64,000 bases of DNA from Unio delphinus (GCA_029339505.1 JAQISU010000058.1:558001-622000), one strand, 5' to 3'. Counted from the stretch's first letter, positions 37,511-51,304 are shown. Notes: a model not told the origin generated them from the sequence alone. Translations and numbers: made by a program.

Positions 37511-39945
37511 TTAATGCACGGTGGTGTATTCTATAGCGAGCAAAACTGTTTTGATGCACCGTGATGTATTCTCTAACGAGTCAAACTGTTTCGATGCGCA
37601 GTGATGTACTCTCTAACGAGTCAAACTGTTTCGATGCGCAGTGATGTATTCTGTAACGAGTCAAACTGTTTTGATGCGCAGTGATGTATTCTCTAACGAG
37701 TCAAACTGTTTTGATGCGCAGTGATGTATTCTCTAACGAGTCAAACTGTTTTGATGCGCAGTGATGTATTCTCTAACGAGTCAAACTGTTTCGATGCGCA
37801 GTGATGTATTCTCTAACGAGTCAAACTGTTTTGATGCGCAGTGATGTATTCTCTAACGAGTCAAACTGTTTCGATGCGCAGTGATGTATTCTCTAACGAG
37901 TCAAACTGTTTTGATGCACAGTGATGTATTCTCTAACGAGTCAAACTGTTTTGATGCGCAGTGATGTATTCTCTAACGAGTCAAACTGTTTCGATGCGCA
38001 GTGATGTAATCTCTAACGAATAAAATTGCTCAAGCACCGTGATGTATTCTCTAACGAGTCAAACTGTTTTGATGCGCAGTGATGTATTCTCCTAACGAGT
38101 CAAACTGTTTTGATGCGCAGTGATGTATTCTCTAACGAGTCAAACTGTTTCGATGCGCAGTGATGTATTCTCTAACGAATAAAACTGCTCAAGCACCGTG
38201 ATGTATTCTCTAACGAGTCAAACTGTTTTGATGCGCAGTGATGTATTCACCTAACGAGTCAAACTGTTTTGATGCGCAGCGATGTATTCTCTAACGAGTC
38301 AAACTGTTTCGATGCGCAGTGATGTATTCTCTAACGAGTTAGACTGTTTTTGATGCTCAGTGATGTGTTCTCTAACGAGTTAGACTGCTTTTGATGCTCA
38401 GTGATGTATTCTCTAACGAGTTAGACTGCTTTTGATGCGCAGTGATGTATTCTCCTAACGAGTCAAACTGTTTCGATGCGCAGTGATGTATTCTGTAACG
38501 AGTCAAACTGTTTTGATGCGCAGTGATGTAATCTCTAACGAGTCAAACTGTATCGATGCGCAGTGATGTATTCTCTAACGAGTCAAACTGTTTTGATGCG
38601 CAGTGATGTAATCTCTAACGAGTCAAACTGTTTTGATGCGCAGTGATGTATTCTCTAACGAGTCAAACTGTTTCGATGCGCAGTGATGTAATCTCTAACG
38701 AGTTAGACTGCTTTTGATGCTCAGTGATGTATTCTCTAACGAGTCAAACTGTTTCGATGCGCAGTGATGTATTCTCTAACGAGTTAGACTGTTTTTGATG
38801 CTCAGTGATGTGTTCTCTAACGAGTTAGACTGCTTTTGATGCTCAGTGATGTATTCTCTAACGAGTTAGACTGCTTTTGATGCTCAGTGATGTATTCTCC
38901 AACAAGTTAGACTGTTTTTAATGCTCAGTGATGTATTCTCTAACGAGTCAAACTGTTTCGATGCGCAGTGATGTATTCTTTTACGAGTTAGACTGCTTTT
39001 GATGCTCAGTGATGTGTTCTCTTACGATTAAGAATGTTTTGATCCACGGTGATGTGTTTTTTAAGGAACAAAACCGTTTAGATGCACAGTGATGTACCAA
39101 AAAATGCTCATGCACTGTGATGTATTCCATAACTAGTTAGACTTATTTTGATGCACAGTGATGTATTATCTTACGATTAAAAATGTTTTGATGCACATAG
39201 ATGTATTTTCTAACGCGTTGGACTGATTAGATGCACAGTGATATATTCTCTTATGATTAAAAATGATTTGATGCATAGTGATGTATTCTCTAACAAGTAA
39301 ACTGCTCATGCACCATGATGCATTATCTCACGAGTAAACCTGTTTTGATGCACAGTGATGTCATCTCTAACCAGTTAGACTGGTTTTTGAAGCATAGTGA
39401 TGTATTCTCTATCGAGTTAGACTGCTTTTGATGCACCGTGATGTATTCTCTAATGAGTAAAACTGTTTTGATACATCGTGATGATTTCTCTACCAGATCG
39501 GACTGTTTCGATGTACAGTGATGTAGTCTCTTACGAGTAAATCTGTTTTGATCCACAGTGATATGTTTTCTAACGAGCAAAACTGTTTTGATCCACAGTG
39601 ATGTATTCTCTAATGAGTACAAATGCTCGTGCACGGTGATGTATTCCATAACGGGTTAGACTACTTTTGATGCACATAATATATTCTCTGACGATTAAAA
39701 ATGTTTGTATGCACAGTGATGCATTCTCTTCAGAGTAAAAATGTTTGTATGCACAGTGATGCATTCTCTTACGATTAAAAATGTTTGTATGCAAAGTGAT
39801 GCGTTCTCTTAAGAGTAAAAATGTTTGTATACACAGTGATGCATTCTCTTACGAGTGAAACTGTTTTGATACACAGTGATTTAATTTATAACGAGTCAAG
39901 CTGATTTGATGCACAGTGATGTATTCTACAGGAGTGAAACTGTTT
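37511..39945. repeat. 2.4-kb satellite of 40-bp monomers, about 60 copies
   Basis: The monomer is GATGCGCAGTGATGTATTCT then CTAACGAGTCAAACTGTTTT. From 37560 to about 38990 monomers are close to identical, with variant types (TTTCGATGCGC, TTAGACTGCTTTTGATGCTC, AAAACTGCTCAAGCACCG). From about 39000 rightward they drift steadily. Variant types recur in blocks, which indicates higher-order units. Confidence 0.95.
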
Positions 39946-40024
39946 TTAATTGCAATGTTATATGAATAGATATAGCAAGCTATTTGTTGTGTTATTGGGA
40001 TGTGGTGATGGAGGTAATTAGGGA

Positions 40025-40026
<2 letters not shown>

Positions 40027-40096
<70 letters not shown>
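40027..40096. repeat. (TC)n microsatellite
   Basis: About 35 uninterrupted TC units. Confidence 0.97.
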
Positions 40097-40099
<3 letters not shown>

Positions 40100-40320
40100 T
40101 TTCTACAACAACCATAATTTGCTTTGGCAATGTGCCCAAGATCCTCTTGATCGCTCTTATCTCCATGTTCTAGGCTGGTGTATGTATCTTAATGAGTTTG
40201 CATGCGTTTCGTGTGCATTTACTATCACAAATAATGTTAATACCGATATAAAAAGCTCATACTTGATTAATGACATATTGTGTTGCCAATTGGCTATCCC
40301 AAGCTTTTGATGCGTGTGCT

Positions 40321-40459
<139 letters not shown>

Positions 40460-40849
40460 GTCCTTCACGCAATATTTTAAACGCATCATCTCTGTATGTT
40501 TCGTAGATACAAATTATGATGTTACGTAAATGTTATATCGCACAAAGTATGGTAATATCAAACTTGAGAGATGGAATACGCAATGTATATTTAAACCGCT
40601 GTTTAAAAGTTTTATAAGCCTTTTTAAACTGATATTTTGAATTGAGACGCTTTGTACTGTACACATCCACACATTCGTTTCGCTCTTAAAAAACAAAGTT
40701 GCGGCATTTTAGCACGTGCGATCTAAACAAAGACAATGAATTTTTTGAAACTGTTTTGTTCGCATCTGTGGAATGAAAAAAAGACGTCCCGTTATTCAAG
40801 ACGATTAGCTATAGCAACTGTTCAGAAAGAGTTTTTATATTGTTATTAT

Positions 40850-41010
40850 TTGGTGTTTAACTCAGTTTTTCAGTACATGTTGTGCTACACATGACAGCCG
40901 ATATAACTGATGGAGAATAATCCGAACAATGAAAACGGTACGAAGCCACGTGGACAGAGGTGTACTAGCCAGTAATCGGTAAAGACGAAAACTTTAGAAC
41001 ACTTGGTCAC
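40850..41010 (-). mobile_element. Possible degraded SINE fragment
   Basis: TTGGTGTTTAACTCAGTTTTTCAGTA followed by a GATGGAGAATAATCCG-type segment and a later CACTTGGTCACCCGGACCC resembles the 3' to 5' run of a Meta-type SINE in reverse. It is heavily mutated and no flanking duplication is seen. Confidence 0.4.
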
Positions 41011-41626
41011 CCGGACCCCTCCACATATGTTGTCTGTTTATAAAAATAACCTAAATAATGCAATATGCTCCACCCAAGCATCCTAGGAATTCATTTTAAT
41101 CAATCCATCGAGATGAATGAAATCTTCGATGGTGGGGAAATAATATTTAACGCAATTAATGTACTAAATTATTGTTAAAACATTTGAAATTCCTTAACTC
41201 CTAAATTAAACTGATTTTTTCTGCACAATGGGATAAAATAGTAACAAATTGATAAAATATTACACACGCACGCACACCACACATGCACAGCCACAAAAGC
41301 ACACGAGTAATTTAAAGCCCAAACAGACCTTTTTCTTTTGTTTTGTTGTAATGCTTCTTTGTTGTCAAATGAAAATAAATTTCTTTAAGTTACTAACAAA
41401 CACTCTTTGTCGTAATAATACTGTAACAAGATAACCGGGTGGGATTTCGGATTTACAACAACACAATTGATGGTGATAAAAAAAACAATGTTTAATGACG
41501 AATGATTTGAACGAGAAATTATGATTAATATGTGCGCGTATATGATCCAGATATTGGATCAATTCGTATTAAAGACGCGGACTTAAAATAAATGAAAATA
41601 CGAATAAATAACCTAACACAGTATAC
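41011..41626. other. No feature recognised
   Basis: AT-rich sequence between the SINE-like fragment and the LINE tail. Confidence 0.5.
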
Positions 41627-42795
41627 AGACATCATCATCATCATCATCATCATCCGTCTCTTGACATAGTGTGGTCGTTGAGGCACGGTGCTGCTGAACA
41701 TCTGACCAGTTCCCTCCACTTGACTCGATCATGTGCCAATGCCTGTGTCTCTGCAAAATTTTTCCTGGTTCATTCTGTGATGTTGTCACTCCACTTTTGT
41801 CTCTGTCTACCTCTCTTTCTACCACCTTGGACACTACCCTGCAGTACTGATGTGGATAGACTGTTGCCTCTAGTGACATGGTCATACCATTGCAGCTTTC
41901 TCTTTTTGACAATGGCGAGGAGGTATTCATAATGGCCTACTTTGTGCCTGATGGTGTTGCGCACTTCTTCATTTGTGATGTGGTCCATGTAAGAGATGCC
42001 AAGGATGGTTCTGTAGCATCTCATTTTAAGTTCTTCGTTGTAATTCTACTGTCTCACATGAATACAGAAAGATTGAGATGACTAGTGCTCTCAATAGTCT
42101 GATTTTAGTTTTCAGACAGATGTTCTTGTCTCTCCAGATGGTACATAGCTTTGACATAGCTGCCGTTGTTCGTGCTGCTCGTGACAAAATTTCTGCTCTT
42201 GATCCCTCTTCCGTGATTATGGAACCAAGATATTTGAATTGGCCCACTGTTTTCAGTACCTGTCCTCTGACTTTAATCTTGGTTGAGATTTGTTTGCCAC
42301 TGTTTGTCATCAGCTTTATCTTCTCGGCACTTATCTCCATGTCAAATCTGGAAGATGTTTTATCCAGGTTCTTCACTAAGGTGGCAAGCTCATCTTCACT
42401 ACCTGCCAGCCCATCAATGTCGTCTGCAAAGCGGAGGTTGGTGATGTTACGCCCTCCAACGCTGACTATCCCACAGTGGTTTTCCAGGGCTTCGCTCATG
42501 ATGCGCTCCAAGTAGATGTTGAAAAGCGTGGGTGACAGGAGACAGTCTTGCCGTACTCCAGCTGTAGTTTTGAACCAATCCCCCCACAGAACCTTGAGCA
42601 ATTACTGCACTGGTAGCCTTGGCGTACAGCTGCTTGATGGTGTTGGTCAACTTTTGACATATGTTGTACTTCTTCATTGTGGCCCACAATGCCTCATGCC
42701 ACACTCTACTCTATCAAAAGCCTTTTTGAAATCTATGAACACATGTTAGATGTCTTGTTGATGTTGTGAGTACTTTTCACACAGAACTGTCTTTT
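41627..42795 (-). mobile_element. Decayed LINE, reverse transcriptase to 3' tail
   Basis: The minus strand gives RT block A (FIDFKKAFDRV, about 42740-42705), then QLYAKATSAV, block B (GVRQDCLLSPTLFN, about 42565-42525) and block C (LRFADDIDGLAG, about 42440-42405). FKYLGSIITEEGS, EMRCYR-like, KRKLQWYDHV and a RGRQRQKWSDNI segment follow. The longest open piece is 191 codons (42601-42026). A 5-base duplication beside block A shifts the frame, and a further shift lies near 42600. The tail on the minus strand is a GAT repeat (41654-41630 on the plus strand). The 5' end is truncated at about 42795. This family differs from the LINE at 1-1856. Confidence 0.9.
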
Positions 42796-42896
42796 CAAGA
42801 TGATCATTATACAGACAAAGGGCGAATAATTCACGGTGATTTCACAACGCAAACAACGATGAGTTTTACTCAAATATTAAACAAGTAAACAATGTA

Positions 42897-42985
42897 GTAT
42901 TTTACTAGTGTAGTAATATTTATTCACTAGTGTAGTAATATATATTCACTAGTGTAGTAATATAATTTACTAGTTTAGTAATATA
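42897..42985. repeat. 26-bp tandem repeat, about 3.5 copies
   Basis: The unit is ACTAGTGTAGTAATATATATTC with small length changes. Confidence 0.88.
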
Positions 42986-44253
42986 TATATTCACTCAAAT
43001 AGTGAAATTATGTAAACACAAAGGAACAGATATACAAATTATCTCTACAGTCCGAAAAACACTGTGTTTTACGACCCCAAATATTAGCACACGTCAACAA
43101 GATTACATATATGGATTTATATACTCAGTCACCAATATACTCGGCTACCAGTCACACTGTTCAATCGAGCCGTCAGCATTCCAGATTAATCAATCAAGCA
43201 AACAACGCCACCAATCTCGGTCAGCAGGGCCCGCTGCTCAACCAGGAACAAAAGTCAGCTTTACGGCTGCTATGGTTGTGATACGGTCGACATCAAAGTT
43301 AGCTTTGAATCTGCTACCACGTCGACTCTGATCACTCTAGTCACTCTGATCACTCTAGTCACTCTGGTCACCGTTCAGTCTTTTCAGCTGAAAATATATC
43401 TAACGCCTTGACACGGGCATATATGATTAAACAGAATGACGTTATATCGGTAAGCTATGCCGATTACATTATCGGCACAATAATTACAAAACAATACACA
43501 AGTTCAACAGTGAACTTAACCGTGCCTAATAAGAATTATACAGTACCAAACGCTTCTTAAAAATGCAACTTAATATTGCCAATACAAATCTCTTGCTAAG
43601 TCACAAACAAGAATAGAAAATATTTTGCATTACACCACGTAGACCGAATCCACATAGAAAATCTACAAAGATCTACGTAGCAATACAATAGTTATAACTT
43701 CATCAAAAAAGATGAATAACTCACATATCTCTACAGCTGAAGATGTACAAGTCATTAAAGTAGACCGCTCACTGAAAAGACGTTATGTAATGTAAAGATT
43801 TATTTTACCTAAGATGAGGCGTGTATACACATTTATTGTCTGTGCACTGTAAAACATTTGGTTCTTCCGATCGAAAGCACTTTGCACGTGCGACATAGAT
43901 GAACCGAACTCACCATTTCAAATTGTTATATATATATCCGGTTTCGTTTTACATAAAATCGAAAACAGAGTATCTGTACCTAATACATAACAGGATTTAT
44001 ACAATTTCGCTACTAATACCATAGTAGAAAACAACGATTAATGTAGGCAACATACACTAAAGGTGTACGATTACTCAATTGAATCGTGCCAAGTAAATGT
44101 CTAACAAACTTTCACCTGTTTTACGAAATAATATATTAATTGCGATTCAATGGTCCTAAAAAAAAACGTAGTAAGCTGATCATCTTAATAGACATAATGC
44201 AAGTAAGTACGTTTGAGAAAATGTCTTGATCGACATATATTGGCATGTTTTCG

Positions 44254-44255
<2 letters not shown>
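42986..44255. other. Mostly featureless, with a small 20-bp repeat
   Basis: At 43326-43371 the unit CTCTGATCACTCTAGTCA is repeated about two and a half times. Otherwise I see nothing I can name. Confidence 0.55.
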
Positions 44256-44329
<74 letters not shown>

Positions 44330-44332
44330 TTT
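44256..44332. repeat. (TA)n microsatellite plus T run
   Basis: About 65 bp of TA followed directly by a 12-base T run. Confidence 0.97.
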
Positions 44333-44383
44333 CAGGTTTTCCAAAACAACCATCGGTTTTTCTTTGTAGTAGATAGCAGTCTT

Positions 44384-44529
44384 GTTTCTCACAGATATCA
44401 CTTTAATAGCCTCGATATCTTCATATGGTACAAACTTTAACATTATTGATGGATTTGTTTCTCACAGATAACACTTTAATAGCCTCGATATCTTCATATG
44501 GTACAAACTTTAACATTATTCATGGGTTT
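44384..44529. repeat. 73-bp perfect-spaced tandem duplication
   Basis: Two copies start GTTTCTCACAGATA and differ at only three or so positions, so the duplication is recent. Confidence 0.95.
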
Positions 44530-44629
44530 GTTTTGTTTTGTTCTTGTTGTCTTTTCTTTCTTTTATTTTTTTTTAGTTTTTTTTTTAGTTTAACTCTTTC
44601 TTGTTTCTCTCAAAACCAAATAAGGTAGG

Positions 44630-44789
44630 GAGCCCCGAGTGGCCGAGTGGTCTAAAGCGCTTTCCGTTACGGACCATTGCCATCTCACCTCTGTCTGCGT
44701 GGGTTCGAGCCTAAGATTCGGTTAATGTAGTTATGTGAGAAAGCTTGCCAGTAGCTTCTCGTGGATCGGTGGTTCTTTCTGGGTGTTTA
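44630..44789 (+). mobile_element. tRNA-derived SINE (family A), 3'-truncated
   Basis: This has the same A box (GAGTGGCCGAGTGGTCTAAA), B box (GGGTTCGAGCC) and body as the element at 8537, up to GGTTCTTTCTGGGTGTTT, where the homology stops. The second half and A-rich tail are missing. Confidence 0.87.
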
Positions 44790-44975
44790 TCATTTTGATT
44801 CTGTTGATTGTTTGTTTATTAGAACAACGTTTTGAAATATCGCCCAGAATATATTTAGTCTTGTTAAAACAGGGAAGGTAGTATAGTTATTGAAAGTTTT
44901 TTTTCTACCTCAACAAGAAGAAAAGATTGTAATAAACTAGAACTTGTATGTCCTGACAAATCTGAGATCTACGAC

Positions 44976-44980
<5 letters not shown>

Positions 44981-45047
<67 letters not shown>
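44981..45047. repeat. (AT)n microsatellite
   Basis: About 33 AT units. Confidence 0.97.
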
Positions 45048-45053
<6 letters not shown>

Positions 45054-45135
45054 ACAGTGGTCATCACATTTCCCCCTGCTTTTGAGACAATATGTATTTA
45101 GATGCACATATATCACGAAAGCATCATCAAAATCG

Positions 45136-45177
<42 letters not shown>
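45136..45177. repeat. (ATC)n microsatellite with CAG/AAC tail
   Basis: About 14 ATC units. A looser ATC, CAG and AAC run follows to about 45220. Confidence 0.95.
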
Positions 45178-45481
45178 ACAAAGTCGTAATTATCATCATC
45201 ATCAGCAGCAACAACAACAAGAACAATCATTGGTTCCTTACAGATTTGAGAGGCTGAAGATAAAAACGCAAACGGCTGTAAATTGTAAATACGCACAACG
45301 CATTCTAATAGTACTGACAATTTACTACGGCTTTGACACTACTCAAAGTAGTGCGAAAACGGTACACATTTCGTATCGTCACCTAACTTCACATTATAGA
45401 AAACTTTGAAGCACAATATCAAGGCAGAACCCGTAACCTAATGGTCATATATGTTACAAAAACGTACAGGTCAAGCTAAGG

Positions 45482-45482
<1 letters not shown>

Positions 45483-45519
<37 letters not shown>
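45483..45519. repeat. (CA)n microsatellite
   Basis: About 18 CA units. Confidence 0.97.
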
Positions 45520-45523
<4 letters not shown>

Positions 45524-46202
45524 AAAAAGTTCCACAATGACAACATTATTACAATTACAGTTAAAGAATGTCAAACGTTCCAAACTCCTACCTTGAACTA
45601 GCGTTTTATGTTCAAAATATTTCGATGAGACTAGGTCTGACGAGGATACAGGACCTGACAAACATCATATCACACATTATGTATTATTTTGTTTAGGTAT
45701 CTGGGTTACACGCAGATACTGAGAACACACATTTTATTGCGCACATACATATCATCTTTATATGTGTATCGAACTGAGGTCAGATTTTTCGGAAAGCATA
45801 GTATGTGGACCGGACTAGGAGTTACATAATTTTGGATTTCTTAATTGGATTTAAAATTACTTATTTAAACCTTGTGCATCGGAACTATTGCCGAATTAAA
45901 TATTTGAGCCAGATACCCGTGACGTGCCAAGAATGTTTAAAGAAACCTAGACCCAAGCGAAAGAAAATCAAACGGTAGGCGTGTCGACTCATCAGGAGGC
46001 AATGTTAGCATTAAAAATGCCACTCCGCGACTTCACTCGTTAAAAGAAAGAAATTGAACTGGCTGGGTCAACATGCTTCTAAAAGGTAAAACCGTATCTT
46101 GGCCGAGTCTTTGCTCTCAATTTGAGTAGATTTTAATTATGACATGTACTTACATCTATCAGCATGTACACTGAGCACTAAGTGAAATTAGCCTGAGTTC
46201 GT
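45520..46202. other. No feature recognised
   Basis: AT-rich sequence up to the 3' end of the next LINE. Confidence 0.5.
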
Positions 46203-49200
46203 CATCATCTTTATTTCCTTCCATGTAAGATTACATGATATAAGAATAAATCATCAGAATACAATCATTAAATAATCATTAAACAATAGATAAGTATTTT
46301 AAAAAAAAGAGGAACAACAGATCGACTAATACTAATAATCATTTACACATTCTTACTCTATATCAGTCACAGTGTTCTTCAACTGCATAAGTTGCGAGTT
46401 TATGTACCTGATTTGCAGAATAAAACTGCACACTGCACAACAAAGTATGCTGCATACAAGACGAATAGCTTGTAGCTTTCTTTGTCGATTACCCCTGATG
46501 GTAACCTTTTGCCTAGAAGATATTGTAATTGCATCTCATCTTCGGCATTAAATTACATAATGTGCAGGCTCACTGGAAACTTATCCGTAAGGAAATCCCA
46601 GAATGAGTTTCTAAAATTCGAAATGTAAGGACAACCAACACAACAATGAAGTATCAAGTCTGTATAAACATTCCCACATCTAATACACATATCGAACTGT
46701 GTTTGAGGCACAGCAGCCCATAGTTTAGCTACATATGTAAATACCTTAGTGTGTTTCTGGTTTTAACCAACTGCCACACTGAGGCAGGTCGTAAGTATTC
46801 GTGTAACGAAGAGAATCTATCAGGTGTGTAGCCAAATCAGTAACCCGCAAACATGAAGATACCATTTAATAATGAAATAATTCTTTTATTGCGGACCAAA
46901 AATGATAATGTATGACTTTGTGACACTAAGCTCGAATCACCACTTATTACTGTAGTCATATGCTATATCTAAAAGCTTTTGTAGAATGGTAGGATATATA
47001 GCCAAAAGTGAAATATCATCAGCTAGAGTTGGATTTCCCACAACTAAGGATCCAATCGTTGCTCCAAATCCACTATTTTCTAACTGTAGCAGCAAGTCAT
47101 TTATAAATATTGTGTACATCAAGGTTGACAAAACACCACCTTGTCTCACTCCTTGGCCAATTGAGAACCAATCTGAAAATTGCCCATTGAGAAGAACTTT
47201 ACTAAATTTGTGAACATATTAAAAAATATCAAAAGAGATTTACCCTTAATTCCCAGCATGAATAATTTAAAAAGCAGTCCTTTGTGCCACACGGTATCAA
47301 ATGCCTTTTTTGTATCAAGAAACGCAGCAAACACCCGTGATCCCATGTTTACATTATATTGTACTGATTGCAACAGCATAAAACTCGCTGTTGTGCAGCC
47401 TAAACCTTTTTGGTAACCATGTTGTTGTGAACTGGGTATACTAGAATTTGTATCATTGAGCCAAGTTACCAAACGTTCATGAATAATTTTGTCAAAGATT
47501 TTGTAAATAACAGGCAGTAAAGTAACAGGCCTGTAACTTTCGAGCGAGTTGTTTGATTACCTGTTACCTTTGTACAGTGGTATTACTATACCTTTTTGCA
47601 GTCTACAGGTATGTAACATTGATCAATCATCGGAGTAAATTAAATTGCCATACATTCGATGAGGTAGTCGCTGCCATAGATTAAATGTTCATTGCAAATT
47701 TGATCATGTCCCAACGTTTTTGATTTCTGTAGACTTTTAATGATTTCTCTTACTTCGTTTACACTGATACTAGTCTGTAATGCCTCGATATGGCTTACTC
47801 CGTCCTGTAGACCCCGTTTTAATTCTCTCTATATAAGTTCATAAACGTTTCCATCAAAACTATGACTAGGATTCGGCGTGTGAATGTCTTCATAGTATCT
47901 GGCAAAGCCAATTGCGATGGAATCATCATCACGGACACAAACTCCATCAGTTGATAGTTACTGACAAAAAATCATATTGTTTCCTCTCATAACGTTGATC
48001 ATTTTCCAAAAGTGTCTTAGATCACATTCCTGTGTTTTTTCAATTTCTTCATACACATCCCCCATATATTTTTCCACAGCCAGTTTTTGAAGGCTTCTAA
48101 AGTCTCTCTTCTTATCGTTATATTCTCGGTACGTATTATATTGATTACCCCTCAGTCTTTCTTCATTTATCCGAGTATACCTAGCTTGTCTTTGAAGTTT
48201 ATGTGCTTCTTTGAGTTCATTTGACCAGTATGGTTTGGCATGATAATTAAATTTAGACTTAGGAAGCGCAATGTCGCTTGACTGATGTATTGCATTAACA
48301 ATGTGCCAGTAAAATCTATCAACATTGTCCGAAATAGTATCTATATCTATAGTTTTCAGGCAAAGGTCCAGCTCATTTTGATAGTTATTCAAGATGTCAG
48401 CGTCTAATTTATTCCAAGTTATGTTATTTCTCTTCATAGACTGTCTGAAGTCTTTCCCACATGTCACCGTACGAAGGGAAGTAAGGATAGGGAGGTGCTC
48501 GGATATCACGTGCTCTTCGTGATCTGAAACAATGTGCACACTCCGTAATCTATTTATGCATTGATCCGACAGTACAAAATGATCAATCATCGTTATTGCT
48601 GGGGTGAACGAGAACCAATGCATATTTTTAAATGTCCAGCACTCACTAGCTTATTATATTGCAAGAACTCTTCAAATACCCTATCTTTGTAATTGTTTGT
48701 TTGTCAGATTCAAATTTGACATTTTAAGTTTAAGATTCATTCATTGGGAGATATTTGTTTAGAAAGTGGGATGATCTGTACTCTACGAATAAACACCAGA
48801 CGTTGACCTCATTTCTGACCTGGCTTCAGAGTTGTAAACAAGCTTCTAAAATGATTGGTTGATTCCATGGACATTATGGAGCTTTGTTATAAACATCTTT
48901 CTATTTTTAGTTCTTGAGAGCAAAAATAACTGATTCTCATCTGGGTCATACGGTGTGTACGAGATTTTTTTAACGTAAATTTGTTCTAAAAATTCTAGAA
49001 GATCATGTGACCCCTTCCTTGTTTACGTAAAAACAGGTATATAAATAATGTTTTAGGCGAACTATTTAGTAGAAGTTGGGCTGTTAGAATATTAAGTTGT
49101 ATTGTTTTGAGTTATTTTAAAATACTGGAAATTATTTAAATTCGTTTGGATCAAGAGGATTTATTTTGTTATTAATCTGGAAAATAATTGTGCTCATTGA

Positions 49201-50345
49201 ATTTCATAAGACCAGAACTGACTTCATCACGTGGCATCGTCTTTCATCTTGGATGCTTCACCAAGATTTGAACTGGGAATTATTAGGACATTTTATTACC
49301 AGGACGTTGGCAATTTCACTAGTGGATTATATTTTGAGTTATTTTTGGATTAATTTTGGGAATTGAATCTTAATACCGTAAGTTTATTTTTCTTTTCTGG
49401 AAAATATTTGTTCTCAGTAAATTGGTTATTAACTTTTTACAAGCTTGTTATTTTCACTCTTTCTATGTTGCTGTTTATTCGAGCCTAAGCCTTTAACAAT
49501 ATACACAAAAAATATATACATTTTGCATATCGGGAAATTTGAATTATATGCCAACAACTCTGTCACCATTAACTTCATCTATAAAGTTAGCATATCTCAT
49601 GAGAGATGATTTGCAGAAGATTGCAACTCCTCCTTTACCACATTTTATTAATGTGCTATTAGAGGGAATATCCTTGATCTTAGCAATGCATTTAAAATCA
49701 GAACGAATAGAATCGCAAAATGGAAGTCTGTGCTGTAACAGTTTATGTTCAGTTACGCAAGCTACGTCAACATCATATTTATCCAGTATTGCATTAAAGC
49801 TAAGAACAGAGTGCATAATTCCTCTAACATTCCAGCTGAGTATATTAAGATTCATAATAAATTGCAATATAGGCATATTAATACTTATGCATTGTGAAAG
49901 CAGGACTAAAGTGACAAAGATGACAAAACACATTCACTTACGATAGTACATTATGGCAAATTTATGTACAATTGACTATGTAAACCCAGTCATGGAATAT
50001 CGCATCCTGCACCTTCACTTGCCTCCTGATTATCAAACCTGTCTCCCCAGGATTGATTCCCATGGGTGTGCGTACGACATTTGTCATATCAAGATGAAAA
50101 TTGGCTTTAGAAATATGTGGGATATTTCTATTGAAGTGTGCGATATATCTTCCATCGATAGAAACATCAATCACCAAATCTGCATCATAAAAAGCATTTA
50201 ATCTACAATTAACATCTACAATACAATACCTTCATCTGCTGGTTCCAATTCAGTATATTTCTTCTTGAAGCTAGTCTCAGAAACAGAATTATCCATGATT
50301 TGCACAGGAGCATTGTAACGTCCATCTGAACAGTCCGCCATGTTG
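46203..50345 (-). mobile_element. Decayed LINE with endonuclease and RT, internally interrupted
   Basis: Read on the minus strand from 50341, a short ORF1-like start (MADCSDGRYNAPVQIMDN) is followed by a second piece (50177-49962). The apurinic-like endonuclease N-terminus follows (LNILSWNVRG, VDVACVTEHKL, GDRVVGI at 49860-49524). The endonuclease end and linker (IDHF, then VISEHLPI for the SDHLPI box, 48623-47958) come next. The RT has GYQKGLGC, block A FLDTKKAFDTVWHK (about 47300), block B RQGGVLST (about 47145) and block C LADDISLLA (about 47030). The 3' end carries a GATGA tail at about 46203. Several stops and frameshifts are present. The middle of the endonuclease is replaced by other DNA at about 48690-49495. 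The clade is not assigned. Confidence 0.87.
48690..49495. other. Foreign segment inside the LINE endonuclease
   Basis: The endonuclease can be followed to FPDMQN-VYIFCVY at about 49500 and picked up again at the YKDRVFEEF region near 48690. In between are about 800 bp of AT-rich DNA without endonuclease sequence, where about 150 to 200 bp of coding sequence would be expected. No inverted ends or target duplication could be made out. Confidence 0.6.
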
Positions 50346-51075
50346 TTTATTGTCCAATAAGAATGGTTATTTAATAACGATGCGTAGAAACAGTGCTAGT
50401 GTGTTACAAAAAATCATTGAGTAATGGTATTCGGGCTTAGAGCGCAAGGCATGAATCAGACAAGTTAAAGTTTATATGTACATAGGGCCTGGTAAAATTG
50501 TTCGCCCATTAGTCTGATGGAAGATCCTTCAGAGACTGATTAATATCTAAGAGTAGAGTAGGGAGACTAGAGTGTACTCCCTTATATTTCTTCAGGAAGC
50601 TCCCAGGGTGTCCGTGAGAGTCGGCGCTAGGATTCCCAGGGTGTACGAAGTAATGATACAGAGAATAAGAAGCAGTCGAGACTTCCAGGGTGTACACAAC
50701 AGGCACAGCGAATAGAAGGAGCAATAGTAAGGAAGGAAGGATGACAAAAGATACACAGGATGAGTACTTGGAAAACTTAATGAACAGAGACTCACAATGT
50801 GTGTCACGGGATGAAGCCGGGTTGTGACTGGATTAGTGAAGACACCGAAAGCAAACTGCGTTAACAAGGTGTTTATTTATAAACGCAATTTAAATGTAAA
50901 ACTAATCTGTCTCCATTATAAACAAAATATAAGGAAACATTATAAGATTCCTAACATGGAACTATTAACAACAAGTAATTCATTGAAAAAACCTCAAAGG
51001 ATGATTTCAACGAAAGGCATTTGAAATTGACATGAATAACGTCTTATCACCGATTAACAAATACAAGTATGTGTA

Positions 51076-51078
<3 letters not shown>
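50346..51078. other. No gene; short direct repeats
   Basis: CCAGGGTGTAC-like words recur at about 50607, 50636 and 50688. ORFs across the stretch lack motifs. Confidence 0.45.

Positions 51079-51149
<71 letters not shown>
51079..51149. repeat. (AT)n microsatellite
   Basis: About 35 AT units. Confidence 0.97.
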
Positions 51150-51150
<1 letters not shown>

Positions 51151-51304
51151 CTCGTATAACGAGACAGATGTAAATGTCTGTAACTTTGTTTATATCGTTC
51201 ATATAACGATTTACCAAAGTAAAGGCATATATGTTATGACTTTATCCTTCATGTAACGATTTAGCAATGTAAAGCTGAAATTATGAGTTAATGAATGTTC
51301 TTTT

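Noticed and set aside
44333..44443. Minus-strand ORF ([19 protein letters not shown]) as a possible exon
   Set aside because: It overlaps a recent 73-bp tandem duplication, runs into a T/TA tract and lacks a donor site.
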